DNA of 64,000 nt. Source: an uncultured Blautia sp. (lineage in GTDB: Bacteria; Bacillota; Clostridia; Lachnospirales; Lachnospiraceae). Shown piece after piece: positions 1 to 8,560 of this stretch. Position numbers and translations under genes: made by a program. The DNA lies in NCBI RefSeq assembly GCF_934372025.1, contig NZ_CAKROJ010000002.1:1-64000 (forward strand), read 5' to 3'. The notes beneath the pieces were generated by a model. It was not told the DNA's origin, made no database searches, and saw only the letters and a program-made list of their open reading frames with translations. Positions within the stretch are counted from its first letter, which is position 1, and every line of letters starts with the position of its first letter.

Positions 1-3
1 TAT

Positions 4-74
4 GGTGCCATAGCCAAGTGGTAAGGCAAAGGTCTGCAACACCTCTATCCCCGGTTCAAATCCGGGTGGCACCT
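4..74 (+). tRNA. tRNA-Cys (GCA anticodon)
   Basis: A 71-nt cloverleaf can be folded. The acceptor arms GGTGCCA (4-10) and TGGCACC (67-73) pair, with U at the discriminator position as is usual for tRNA-Cys. The T arm reads CCCGG-TTCAAAT-CCGGG. The anticodon loop CTGCAAC gives anticodon GCA. CCA is not encoded. A terminator follows directly. Confidence 0.95.
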
Positions 75-84
75 CTAACAGAAT

Positions 85-110
85 CAGAGCATAAAGCTCT
101 GGTTTTTTTT
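85..110 (+). terminator. Intrinsic terminator after tRNA-Cys
   Basis: Stem CAGAGC (85-90) pairs with GCTCTG (96-101) across an ATAAA loop and is followed by an unbroken run of T. Confidence 0.85.
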
Positions 111-140
111 GCGTATAAAATATTTTACGATTCATGGGAC

Positions 141-169
141 TTTATGGAGATGAAGTGATATGCTATAAT
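141..169 (+). promoter_or_regulatory. Sigma-A-type promoter upstream of the broken BASS gene
   Basis: TGCTATAAT is an extended -10 (TATAAT at 164-169). A weak -35 TTTATG (141-146) lies 17 bp upstream. The start codon is 35 bp further on. Confidence 0.55.
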
Positions 170-204
170 CTTTTTATAAGACAAATGAGAGAAGGTAATA
201 TCTG

Positions 205-970
205 ATGTTGGACAGGTTTAATCGATTTATCGAGAAATGGATGGCTTTTGTGACGCCATTATGTCTGTTGACAGGCGTGTGTTTTCCAGATATAGCAAAA
301 CATGGTCTTCCTTATGTGACATACGTATTTGCTTTTATGACATTTGCGGGTGCATTGAAATCCCGATTCAGAGATGTGGCAAATGTGTTAAAGAATCCGA
401 CCAGCCTGCTGATCATCATGGTCATGCTGCATGTTGTGATTCCGACAACCGCCTGTGGTCTGGGACATCTCTTGTTTCACGATAATATGAACCTGATCAC
501 GGGTATGGTACTGGAGCTTTTCGATACCGACAGCGGTAGCCAGTTTGATGTGGATATCTATTTTTGATGGGAACAGCTCATTATCTTTGTCATTGGTTGT
601 GATCGATACGATCCTGGCACCGTTTTCCAAACTCGCACTGATGTTTGTGGTAACATCCAATTCTTCAAAAGTTGCCCCATATATTCGGAATATGAATCTT
701 CAGAGAGTTGGAGTAGCTGCAACGATTCTGTGTCTTGCGGCGGGAGGATATTTCCTCGGTTGGATCATTGCGAGAGTAACGAAACAGGAGCAGGAGACAA
801 CGATTTCCATGGTATATGGAACGGGCATGCGAAATATCAGCACAGGAGCTGTTATTGCAGCGGCATACTTTCCAGGTGAAGTGATGTTTCCGGTTATGAT
901 CGGAACACTGTTTCAGCAGATCCTTGCCGCGATTTCCGGAAAGCTTTTGACACGGAAAGAAGAAAAATAA
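205..970 (+). pseudogene. Broken bile acid:sodium symporter (BASS) family transporter
   Basis: Two reading frames together cover a BASS-family membrane transporter. Frame one (205-567) carries the N-terminal helices up to about residue 105. Near 514-520 the conserved part jumps frame: read one frame over, the DNA encodes IPTAVASLMWISIFDGN and continues in the ORF ending at 970. That ORF holds the family motifs NSS.VAPY, GTGMRNIS.GAV and FP..IG.LFQQI. Besides the frameshift, roughly 50-60 residues expected between the DT.LAPF and LAPFSKLAL segments appear to be missing, as if two similar LAPF-coding stretches had recombined. The remaining sum is about 255 residues, against about 310-330 for the family. 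A weak SD (agaagg) precedes 205. The promoter upstream still looks intact. A sequencing error could explain the frameshift but not the deletion. Confidence 0.8.
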
Positions 971-995
971 AATATCATACGAAGGAGGAAGGCAT

Positions 996-3900
996 ATGAG
1001 AAAAAAATCTATGGCAATAGCTGTAGCATTTGCACTGACTGTGGGTGCGGTGATGCCGCAGATGACCCTGGCAGATTCTTTTGCACAGGAAGAGGTGCAG
1101 GATCTGGATGTACAGGGAGATTTTTCAGAAGGAGAGAATACGGATGATTCTGAATTCGAGATTGAGGAAACGGATGTAGAAGTCGATGTTGAAACAGATT
1201 CAGAAGATGACCGCGCAGATTCTGAAGGACAGCAGGAAGATTCACAGACATTTTCAACAGAAGAAGAGAGCGAATTGGGCGATGGAAGCCAGAAAGCAGA
1301 GGATACGTTTTCGGATGGGGACGAGGACGAACTGGATCTTGCCGGAGAAATTTCCGTAGATGCTGTGGGAGGCGGATACCAGGCTTCAGAAAATGGAGAG
1401 AGTGATAATCGCGATCAGCAGAACTATTGGAAGTGGTCAGCGCCGTCATATTCTTATCTGACTGTAGAGGACGATGGATATTATCGTGTGGAATATGTAA
1501 ATGATAAGTTGTTAATAGAGAAATACAGCACAGATTTTGTTAGGCAGTCTTCCAGAACACTGGAACCGGAACTTGGGCTGTTTGGCGGACTTTATGCAGG
1601 AAAAGATGCATATTATGTTGCGTGGGGGCAGCAAAATCTGGATGAAGAAGATACAAAAGAAGTGATACGCCTTGTGAAATATGACAAAAACTGGAATCGT
1701 ATAGGTGCGGCTTCTTTAAGAGGCGCCAATACGGTCGTACCATTTAGTGCAGGAAATCTCCGAATGGCAGAGTATGGAAAGATCTTGTATATAAGAACCT
1801 CACATGAAATGTATACGAGCAGTGATGGACTGAATCATCAGGCAAACCTGACCTGGCAGGTTCGAACCAGTGATATGACTTCGATAGATTCTTATTATAA
1901 TGTTATGAATCAGACGGAGGGATATGTCAGCCATTCTTTTAACCAGTTTATTCTGGTTGATGATCAGGCGAATATCGTAGCGTTGGATCACGGAGACGCG
2001 TACCCTCGAGGGGAACTTCTTGGAATATATGATAAAACAGCATCAGAAAATTCTTTTAAAGGGAATTATTTTGCAGATTTAATTTGGCCAGCACAGGGGC
2101 AGGCAGGAGACAATTCTACAGGAATGTCACTGGGAGGCCTGGAATATTCCAGTAGCAGTTATCTGACCGCAGGAAATTCAGTCATACAGGATGTAAACTG
2201 GTCAGAACATTATACCAGAGATATTTTTATCACGGTTACTTCACGCAGTGACTGTACAAAAACACCGGTAGAGAAAAAACTTTCTGAAATTTCATATAGT
2301 ATTTCTTATCCGTTGACATTGAGAGGAACAACGACTACTAAGTGGATGACCAACTACTCAGAGTCAGGAGGAATCCGTGCATCTACACCACAGCTGGTGA
2401 AACTGGGAAGTGATTCATTTCTGCTTTTGTGGGCAGAAATAAAAGGCTATGAGGCGAACGGAAAAATATCATATGTATTTTTGGATGGAAAAGGAAATGC
2501 AACGTCTTCGATGTACACCCAAAATGGCTATCTTTCCGACTGTCAGCCGGCGGTCAGAGACGGCAAAGCTGTCTGGTATGTGACAGATGGAAGCAAAATG
2601 ACGGTATGCAGAATCAACTCCGATGGAAGTTTTGAAACAGAACCCGCACACAAAAATTCATATGACCCGGAAATGAAATTTGACAGTGATGAGATAACCT
2701 GTGGTCTGGTTGATGAAACGACCTCGAATTCGTTCAGTACAAATTCTGATGGAGAAGTATCCTACAGTTCCAGTGATGAATCGATAGCAAGAGTAGATGA
2801 AAATGGAAAAGTATCACTTCTGGCTACAGGAACCTGTGAGATTACAGCTCATGTGTCTGCAGGGATAAATTATGCAGCAAAGTCTGTTTCCTATACGTTA
2901 CATGTTCTGGATTTGAAAAAACAGACGATTCATGGCAAGAGCAGTTTTAATTGTGCTTACGGGGATGCGAAATTTAATCTGGGGATGACCTGCGAGGGAA
3001 ATGCAGCATTAACTTATAAGAGCGAAAACCCGAATATTGCCGCAGTCTCTTCGAATGGAGATGTGACAGTCAAAGCAGTGGGAACAACGACGATTCATGT
3101 AACTGCCACTGCGACAGACCGTTATTCAAGAGGTGTTTTGGATGTAAAGATCATCGTCAGCAAAAAGAATATCTCAAAAATAAAACTGATCTTTACAAAA
3201 ATAGGACCTGTTAAACGGGATGAAGTGGATGAAAATATAGCATTGATCGATGGAAACAGAATTCTGGACAAAGAGACCGATTACTTTACCTGGGGAGCAA
3301 GCTATTCCTATTACGGGGAACAAAGTTATTTGACGCAAACAGGGCAGTATGTAGAAGGAACTGGAAATTATATAGGAGAAACAGAATTATATGCAAGCCC
3401 TATAAATGAAAAATCCGAAATGAAGTCTGCAAAATTCACATCCAAGGGAAATCAGCTTTCCTGGCAGAAGGAAAGTGGTGCAGTAGGTTACTATATTTAT
3501 CGAAAAGTAAACAAGGATTCTTCTTATAAACGAATCAAAAAAATTACAGACAACAGTATTACATCCTGGACAGACACCGAATATACGGGAGTCATGGGAA
3601 CCTATACTTACTGTGTCAGGGCTTACACACGAAAGGGTGAGAAAGAACTGCTTGCAAAGACTTCAAATGCTGTAACCTGCAGTCCGCAGCCGGGCCTCAA
3701 GAGTGCTGTTTCTCAGAATGGAAATGCAATCAAAGTAACCTGGGAGCCGCTGAATGGTGTGGATTCCTATATTTTGTATTATAAGAAAAATGGTTCTGGA
3801 TGGAAAGAAGCTGCACGAAACATCAAAGGTATCTCCTACACGCATACAAAACTTACATTGGGAGATCAGTATACCTATACGGTAAGAGGCGTGGTTGGAA

Positions 3901-4514
3901 ATCAGAAAACAGATTATAACAAAAACGGCGTTTCTGCTTATGTTGTTCCAGCGGCAGTAAAACTTGGCAAAGTTACTTCCGCTGGTTATGACAGGGTAAA
4001 ACTTAGCTGGACCAGCATGAAGAATACATCAGGATACGTTATTTACATCAAACAAAATAATAAATGGACAAAACTTGCCACAACAACGAGTACCTCCTAC
4101 ACACACATAAACTCAAAGAAATTCCCGGTCGTGACAGGCAGGGACAACACCTACACAGTCCGGGCAATATGCAGGAAAAATAATCGAACACTTTACGGCA
4201 GCTATTCCAATACCGGCATTACAGGCAAAGCAATGCCAGCGAGCACCGCTATTTCATCCTTGGCGCCGTCCCAAAAGGCCCTGACGGTATCTTACAAAAA
4301 AGTTGCAGGTGCAAGCGGTTATCAGATTGCATACTCCCTGTACAAAAACAAAGGTTACAGGTATGTTACTGTTGGAAATTCCAGACTCAGCACAACGATC
4401 AGGAACCTCGTTTCCAAAAAGAACTATTTTGTCAAAGTAAGGGTGTACAGAAATGTGGGCAAGACGCGTTATTATGGCGCTTATAGTGTACTGAAAAACG
4501 CAAAAACAAAATAA
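996..4514 (+). CDS. Large secreted Ig-like/fibronectin-III-like repeat protein
   Basis: 1172-aa exported protein of unknown function. Residues 1-26 form a signal peptide with a likely cut after TLA. Residues about 28-130 are very acidic, rich in D, E and S. Residues about 150-560 look like a beta-rich, propeller-like region with many aromatic and Tyr-Gly positions. Two bacterial Ig-like (Big_2) domains follow (about 566-640 and 645-725), each with the typical S-D/N-x-x-I-A-x-V and T-x-x-I-T/H-V signatures. Four fibronectin-III-like modules then run to the C-terminus (about 805-895, 900-980, 985-1060, 1080-1172), each with a G-Y-x-I/L-Y core. No LPXTG, SLH or choline-binding anchor is visible. 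A strong SD (aaggagg) precedes ATG 996, and a terminator follows. Roles in adhesion or glycan binding are possible but are inference only. Confidence 0.8.
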   Translation: MRKKSMAIAVAFALTVGAVMPQMTLADSFAQEEVQDLDVQGDFSEGENTDDSEFEIEETDVEVDVETDSEDDRADSEGQQEDSQTFSTEEESELGDGSQKAEDTFSDGDEDELDLAGEISVDAVGGGYQASENGESDNRDQQNYWKWSAPSYSYLTVEDDGYYRVEYVNDKLLIEKYSTDFVRQSSRTLEPELGLFGGLYAGKDAYYVAWGQQNLDEEDTKEVIRLVKYDKNWNRIGAASLRGANTVVPFSAGNLRMAEYGKILYIRTSHEMYTSSDGLNHQANLTWQVRTSDMTSIDSYYNVMNQTEGYVSHSFNQFILVDDQANIVALDHGDAYPRGELLGIYDKTASENSFKGNYFADLIWPAQGQAGDNSTGMSLGGLEYSSSSYLTAGNSVIQDVNWSEHYTRDIFITVTSRSDCTKTPVEKKLSEISYSISYPLTLRGTTTTKWMTNYSESGGIRASTPQLVKLGSDSFLLLWAEIKGYEANGKISYVFLDGKGNATSSMYTQNGYLSDCQPAVRDGKAVWYVTDGSKMTVCRINSDGSFETEPAHKNSYDPEMKFDSDEITCGLVDETTSNSFSTNSDGEVSYSSSDESIARVDENGKVSLLATGTCEITAHVSAGINYAAKSVSYTLHVLDLKKQTIHGKSSFNCAYGDAKFNLGMTCEGNAALTYKSENPNIAAVSSNGDVTVKAVGTTTIHVTATATDRYSRGVLDVKIIVSKKNISKIKLIFTKIGPVKRDEVDENIALIDGNRILDKETDYFTWGASYSYYGEQSYLTQTGQYVEGTGNYIGETELYASPINEKSEMKSAKFTSKGNQLSWQKESGAVGYYIYRKVNKDSSYKRIKKITDNSITSWTDTEYTGVMGTYTYCVRAYTRKGEKELLAKTSNAVTCSPQPGLKSAVSQNGNAIKVTWEPLNGVDSYILYYKKNGSGWKEAARNIKGISYTHTKLTLGDQYTYTVRGVVGNQKTDYNKNGVSAYVVPAAVKLGKVTSAGYDRVKLSWTSMKNTSGYVIYIKQNNKWTKLATTTSTSYTHINSKKFPVVTGRDNTYTVRAICRKNNRTLYGSYSNTGITGKAMPASTAISSLAPSQKALTVSYKKVAGASGYQIAYSLYKNKGYRYVTVGNSRLSTTIRNLVSKKNYFVKVRVYRNVGKTRYYGAYSVLKNAKTK

Positions 4515-4568
4515 AATCAAGGCGGACAACGTTTTCATCAAATAAGTCCGAATAAATAAAATAATATG

Positions 4569-4616
4569 AAAACTGCAGAATTCTGATTAAAAAATGATTG
4601 AATTTTGCAGTTTTTT
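4569..4616 (+). terminator. Terminator after the surface-protein gene
   Basis: AAAACTGCAGAATTC (4569-4583) pairs with GAATTTTGCAGTTTT (4600-4614), followed by T residues. A TTGACA at 4625-4630 just downstream may be the -35 of the next gene, but no good -10 at 17 bp is seen. Confidence 0.8.
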
Positions 4617-4732
4617 AGATTTATTTGACATCGTTTTCTGATCTTGGGATTTTTTTCTTACTCAAAATATGGTTTTATAGTGTCACAGCAAAACACAACA
4701 CAAAGCCATGCAGGAAAGAGAGGAAGAATATT

Positions 4733-5743
4733 ATGAAAAAAAGATTTTTAGCATTGGGAATCGCAGCAGTTCTTGGAGCAAACATTGCAGGTACATCTGC
4801 AGTATGGGCAGCAGATAAAGTGGAGATTACAAATGTTTCTTATGATCCGACCAGAGAATTATATGAGCAATACAATGAAGTATTTGCAAAACACTGGAAG
4901 GAAAAGACTGGCCAGGATGTAGAAGTCACTCAATCGCATGGTGGTTCCGGTAAACAGGCACTGGAAGTAGCAAACGGTCTGGAAGCAGATGTTGTAACAC
5001 TGGCTTTGGAATATGACGTCAACGCGGTTGAAAATGCAGGATTGATTGACGAAGGCTGGATTGATGAATTTCCAAATGACAGCTCACCATATACATCAAC
5101 AATTGTATTTCTTGTCAGAAAAGGGAATCCGAAAGGAATCAAAGACTGGGATGATCTGATCAAAGAAGATGTTGGGGTTATTACTCCAAACCCGAAGACT
5201 TCCGGTGGAGCGAGATGGAACTATCTGGCAGCCTGGGCTTATGCAGATAAAAAGTTTAATGGTGATGAGGATAAGATCAAAGATTTTATTAAAAAGCTCT
5301 ATGCAAATGTCCTGGTACTTGATTCTGGAGCAAGAGGTGCTACAACATCTTTTGTAGAAAATGGACAGGGAGACGTTCTGATCGCATGGGAAAATGAAGC
5401 TTATCTTTCTGTAAAAGATTATCCGGATGATTATGAAATCGTTACACCGAGCATCAGTATCCTGGCACAGCCATCTGTAGCAATCGTTGATGAGGTGGTA
5501 GATAAGAAAGGAACCAGAGATGTGGCAACGGAATATCTGAATTATCTGTATTCGGATGAGGCTCAGCGAATTGCAGGAGATAATTACTATCGTCCGTCAA
5601 ATGAAGATATTCTCAAAGAATATGCAGATGTTTTTGATCTGAATGTTAATCTTGTGACCATTGATGATTTTGGTGGATGGGACAAGGCACAGAAAACACA
5701 TTTTGCAGACGGTGGTGTGTTTGATCAGATTTATGAAGAATAA
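4733..5743 (+). CDS. sbp: Sulfate/thiosulfate-binding protein of an ABC importer (Sbp/CysP family)
   Basis: 336-aa periplasmic-type binding protein that captures sulfate or thiosulfate for a CysTWA importer. The start is placed at ATG 4733 (MKKRFLALG), preceded by SD gaggaag; a longer frame opening at 4625 would bury the signal peptide. Residues 1-29 form a signal peptide ending SAVWA-AD. The mature part shows family hallmarks: SYDPTRELY near the N-terminus, SHGGSGKQ, ADVVTLALEYD, NPKTSGGARWNYLAAW and a GQGDVLIAWENEA segment. The signal peptide has no lipobox cysteine, unlike most Gram-positive binding proteins. No cysT, cysW or cysA gene lies nearby, so its permease must be elsewhere or absent. 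The neighbours are a surface-protein gene and, convergent, pyrC. Confidence 0.9.
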   Translation: MKKRFLALGIAAVLGANIAGTSAVWAADKVEITNVSYDPTRELYEQYNEVFAKHWKEKTGQDVEVTQSHGGSGKQALEVANGLEADVVTLALEYDVNAVENAGLIDEGWIDEFPNDSSPYTSTIVFLVRKGNPKGIKDWDDLIKEDVGVITPNPKTSGGARWNYLAAWAYADKKFNGDEDKIKDFIKKLYANVLVLDSGARGATTSFVENGQGDVLIAWENEAYLSVKDYPDDYEIVTPSISILAQPSVAIVDEVVDKKGTRDVATEYLNYLYSDEAQRIAGDNYYRPSNEDILKEYADVFDLNVNLVTIDDFGGWDKAQKTHFADGGVFDQIYEE

Positions 5744-5790
5744 ACATAACTGTGAGGCATTGAACAGTTACGAACAAACAGAAAATGAAG

Positions 5791-5835
5791 ACTCCCCTGA
5801 CAGACAGCAAGATCGCTGCATCAGGGGAGTTTTAC
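5791..5835. terminator. Bidirectional terminator between sbp and pyrC
   Basis: Perfect 10-bp stem ACTCCCCTGA (5791-5800) / TCAGGGGAGT (5821-5830) followed by TTTTA. It lies between convergent genes and could serve both, though the T-run is short. Confidence 0.7.
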
Positions 5836-5879
5836 ATAATGAGAACAGATAAAACAGTGTAGCAGGAATATAGTGCAAA

Positions 5880-7142
5880 TTATCCCTGATACACGATCTT
5901 TCCATTACAGATTGTATAATGAATTTTTCCGTATAGTTCACAGCCTTTGAACGGACTGTTAGAGGCTTTGGATGCAAAGTCCGTGACTGTCCATTTTTCA
6001 TCTGGATCGAATATAACGAAATCAGCAGGTGCATTGACCTGGATTACGCCTCCGGGAAGTTTATAAAGAAAAGCCGGATTACAGGTCATTTTTTCAAGAA
6101 GCTCCATCAGAGTAAGACATCCTTCTTTTACCAGAGATGTAATGCCAAGTCCGAGAGAGGTTTCCAGTCCGGTGATACCACTTGGTGCTTCCGTCAGAGG
6201 TTTTGCTTTTTCTTCTTCACTGTGAGGAGCATGATCAGTGGCGATTAGATCGATCGTACCATCTTTGAGCCCCTGGATAATGGACTGTCTGTCTTTTTCT
6301 GTACGAAGAGGCGGATTCATTTTGGCAAGCGTACCGTGTCTTAAAAGAGCTTCTTCGGTTAAAGTAAAGTGATGAGGAGTTGCTTCTGCATGGATGTTGG
6401 CACCAAGTTTTTTTGCGGTACGAACAAGTTCAACAGAATTTCCGGAACTAATGTGCTGGATTACAACAGCAGCACCACTACGAAGGGCAAGCATGCAGTC
6501 TCGGGCAACCATAACTTCCTCTGCAATTGCAGGAGATCCGGTAACGCCTAGCTTTTCTGAAATTTCTCCGGCATTGATACCATTATTGGTTATGAAGGCT
6601 TTGTCTTCTTCATGAAGGCTGATCGGCATATGTAGTTTGGCAGCTTTTTGCATGGCTTCATAGCAGAAATTAGCATTCAGAAGTGGAATTCCATCATCTG
6701 TGAATCCACAGGCACCAGCTTCAGCAAGCGCGTCAAAATCAGTCATTTTTTCGCCGTTTAATCCGTAGGAAACAGATGCAGTCTGATAAATGTTGATATT
6801 TTCATTTTTTGCGCGATTAAGGATGTCTTTGAGTATATCCACGGAGTCTACGGTTGGTTTTGTGTTTGCCATACAGATAACAGAAGTAAATCCACCTTTT
6901 GCTGCGGCAAGAGAACCGGTATGGAGATCTTCTTTATAAGTAAGACCAGGATCACGAAAATGAATATGAGTATCGATAAGACCAGGTGCGATGGTAAGTC
7001 CGGAAAGATCCAGAACTTCTTCAGCATTCTGTGGAGTAAGGTTTTTACCAAGTTCTGTGATAAAACCATTCTCAACGCGAATATCCATAAGTTCATTTGT
7101 TTTGGTTGCCGGATCAATGAGATGTCCGTTTTTTAGAAGCAT
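5880..7142 (-). CDS. pyrC: Dihydroorotase
   Basis: 420-aa zinc amidohydrolase that cyclises N-carbamoyl-L-aspartate to L-dihydroorotate, the third step of de novo pyrimidine synthesis in the cytosol. The N-terminal metal motif DTHIHFRDPG is at residues 57-66 (His59 and His61 as ligands). The late catalytic motif TDHAPHS has its Asp at residue 303. Length and motifs match the class I, Bacillus PyrC-like type. ATG 7142 is preceded on its strand by GGAGG. No other pyr gene is in the window, so it is separated from the main pyrimidine operon. Its promoter overlaps a hairpin lying between it and the symporter gene upstream. Confidence 0.95.
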   Translation of the reverse strand: MLLKNGHLIDPATKTNELMDIRVENGFITELGKNLTPQNAEEVLDLSGLTIAPGLIDTHIHFRDPGLTYKEDLHTGSLAAAKGGFTSVICMANTKPTVDSVDILKDILNRAKNENINIYQTASVSYGLNGEKMTDFDALAEAGACGFTDDGIPLLNANFCYEAMQKAAKLHMPISLHEEDKAFITNNGINAGEISEKLGVTGSPAIAEEVMVARDCMLALRSGAAVVIQHISSGNSVELVRTAKKLGANIHAEATPHHFTLTEEALLRHGTLAKMNPPLRTEKDRQSIIQGLKDGTIDLIATDHAPHSEEEKAKPLTEAPSGITGLETSLGLGITSLVKEGCLTLMELLEKMTCNPAFLYKLPGGVIQVNAPADFVIFDPDEKWTVTDFASKASNSPFKGCELYGKIHYTICNGKIVYQG

Positions 7143-7190
7143 AAGTTTAACCTCCTGACAGAAAAAATTTAATAAAACTCAGTTAATACG

Positions 7191-7219
7191 AGTATAGAAG
7201 AAACCGGAGAACTTTGTCA
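7191..7219 (-). promoter_or_regulatory. Promoter of pyrC
   Basis: On the minus strand TTGACA (7219-7214) and TATACT (7196-7191) are separated by 17 bp, a near-consensus sigma-A promoter. The -35 lies inside the hairpin at 7201-7239. Confidence 0.75.
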
Positions 7220-7239
7220 AGTCGACAAAACTCTCCGGT
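7201..7239 (-). terminator. Hairpin/terminator between the symporter gene and pyrC
   Basis: AACCGGAGA (7201-7209) pairs with TCTCCGGTT (7231-7239), with an inner TTTGTC/GACAAA stem. On the minus strand it is followed by TCTTCT, a poor T-run, so termination after the symporter gene may be partial. Confidence 0.6.
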
Positions 7240-7278
7240 TTGATTCATGTTTTTATGAAATAAATAATATGTGTTAAA

Positions 7279-8502
7279 TTACAGATCAATTGTGTCAAGA
7301 TGCTGTTCTTTAATACCATGTTTCTTGGCATATCCTGTAAGAATCAGAGTTAGAGCTCCATCACCTGTTACGTTGCAGGCAGTTCCGAAGCTGTCCTGAA
7401 GAGCAAAGATTGTAAGCATCAGAGCGGTACCTGTTTCGTTGAATCCAAGAACACCGGTGATGATGCCAAGAGATGCCATAACGGTACCACCAGGAACTCC
7501 AGGAGCGCCCAGAGCGAAGATGCCAAGGAGCAGACAGAACAGAACCATAGTGCCTGGAGATGGGATAGAACCGTACAGCATCTTGGAGATTGTCATACAG
7601 AAGAAAACTTCTGTCAGAACGGAACCACAGAGGTGAATATTGGCAAAAAGCGGAATTCCGAACTGTACCATATCTTTACGAAGTGGTTTTGCCTTGTCTG
7701 CACACTGAAGTGCAACTGCAAGAGTGGCAGCAGAGGACATGGTGCCGACAGCGGTAAGATATGCAGGTCCATAATGACGTACAACTTCCCATGGATTTTC
7801 ATGAGAATAGGCACTGGCAAGAACGTATAACAGAGTCATCCAGATAAAGTGACCGATCAGCACGATTACGATGACTTTGAGAAATACAGGAAGCTGTCGT
7901 GTGATAGAACCTTCATATGCCAGTCCGCAGAAAGTCAGACCAATAAAGAAAGGAAGGATCGGAATGATGATTTTTGATACGATGGAAAGGACAATTTTCT
8001 GGAATTCATCAAGGAGTCCGGTAATAAGCTTTGCTTTATTCCAGGTAGCGGCAAGGCCGACCATGATGGAGAAAACAAGTGCGCTCATAACGGACATAAT
8101 CTGTGGAATGGAAAGCTCAAATACAACTTCCGGAAGCTCTTTCAGCCCGTCTACATTTGTGACAATAGAAAGATGCGGAATTAGTGTATAGCCACCTGCA
8201 ACGGAAAAAAGAGCAGCACCGATGGAAGATACATAGGCGATCACCAGGGCAACACCAAGCATACGGGAAGCACTGTTTCCAAGTTTTGTGATAGAAGGAG
8301 CAATAAAACCGATGATGATCAATGGTACACAGAAATTAATGAGCTGTCCGAGTACATATTTCAGAGTGACAACAATATTAAGAAGTCCCATGGTGACAGA
8401 AGAAGAATCTGTGGCACTCAATAGGAGTCCTGCAATAATGCCAAGGATAACACCTACCAGAAGTTTAAATGGAAGGCTGCTAAAAAAACTGTTTTTTTTC
8501 AT
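7279..8502 (-). CDS. Dicarboxylate/amino acid:cation symporter (DAACS family)
   Basis: 407-aa polytopic membrane protein of the glutamate/aspartate/serine cation-symporter (GltP/SstT) fold. Hydrophobic segments alternate through the whole length. Family signatures include the serine-rich re-entrant loop AVGTMSSAATLAVALQ (about residues 247-262), FANIHLCGSVLTE, a GAPGVPGG loop and the C-terminal DSFGTACNVTGDG motif. It lies 58 bp downstream of the cysteine desulfidase gene on the same strand, so it is probably cotranscribed and may import cysteine or serine for that enzyme; the substrate is inferred from context only. Its SD is a G-rich AGGGGGAT. Confidence 0.85.
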   Translation of the reverse strand: MKKNSFFSSLPFKLLVGVILGIIAGLLLSATDSSSVTMGLLNIVVTLKYVLGQLINFCVPLIIIGFIAPSITKLGNSASRMLGVALVIAYVSSIGAALFSVAGGYTLIPHLSIVTNVDGLKELPEVVFELSIPQIMSVMSALVFSIMVGLAATWNKAKLITGLLDEFQKIVLSIVSKIIIPILPFFIGLTFCGLAYEGSITRQLPVFLKVIVIVLIGHFIWMTLLYVLASAYSHENPWEVVRHYGPAYLTAVGTMSSAATLAVALQCADKAKPLRKDMVQFGIPLFANIHLCGSVLTEVFFCMTISKMLYGSIPSPGTMVLFCLLLGIFALGAPGVPGGTVMASLGIITGVLGFNETGTALMLTIFALQDSFGTACNVTGDGALTLILTGYAKKHGIKEQHLDTIDL

Positions 8503-8560
8503 GGAATAATCCCCCTGTAAAAGTTAATAAATTTTTGAGTAACGGTTCGCTGGCAATGCT

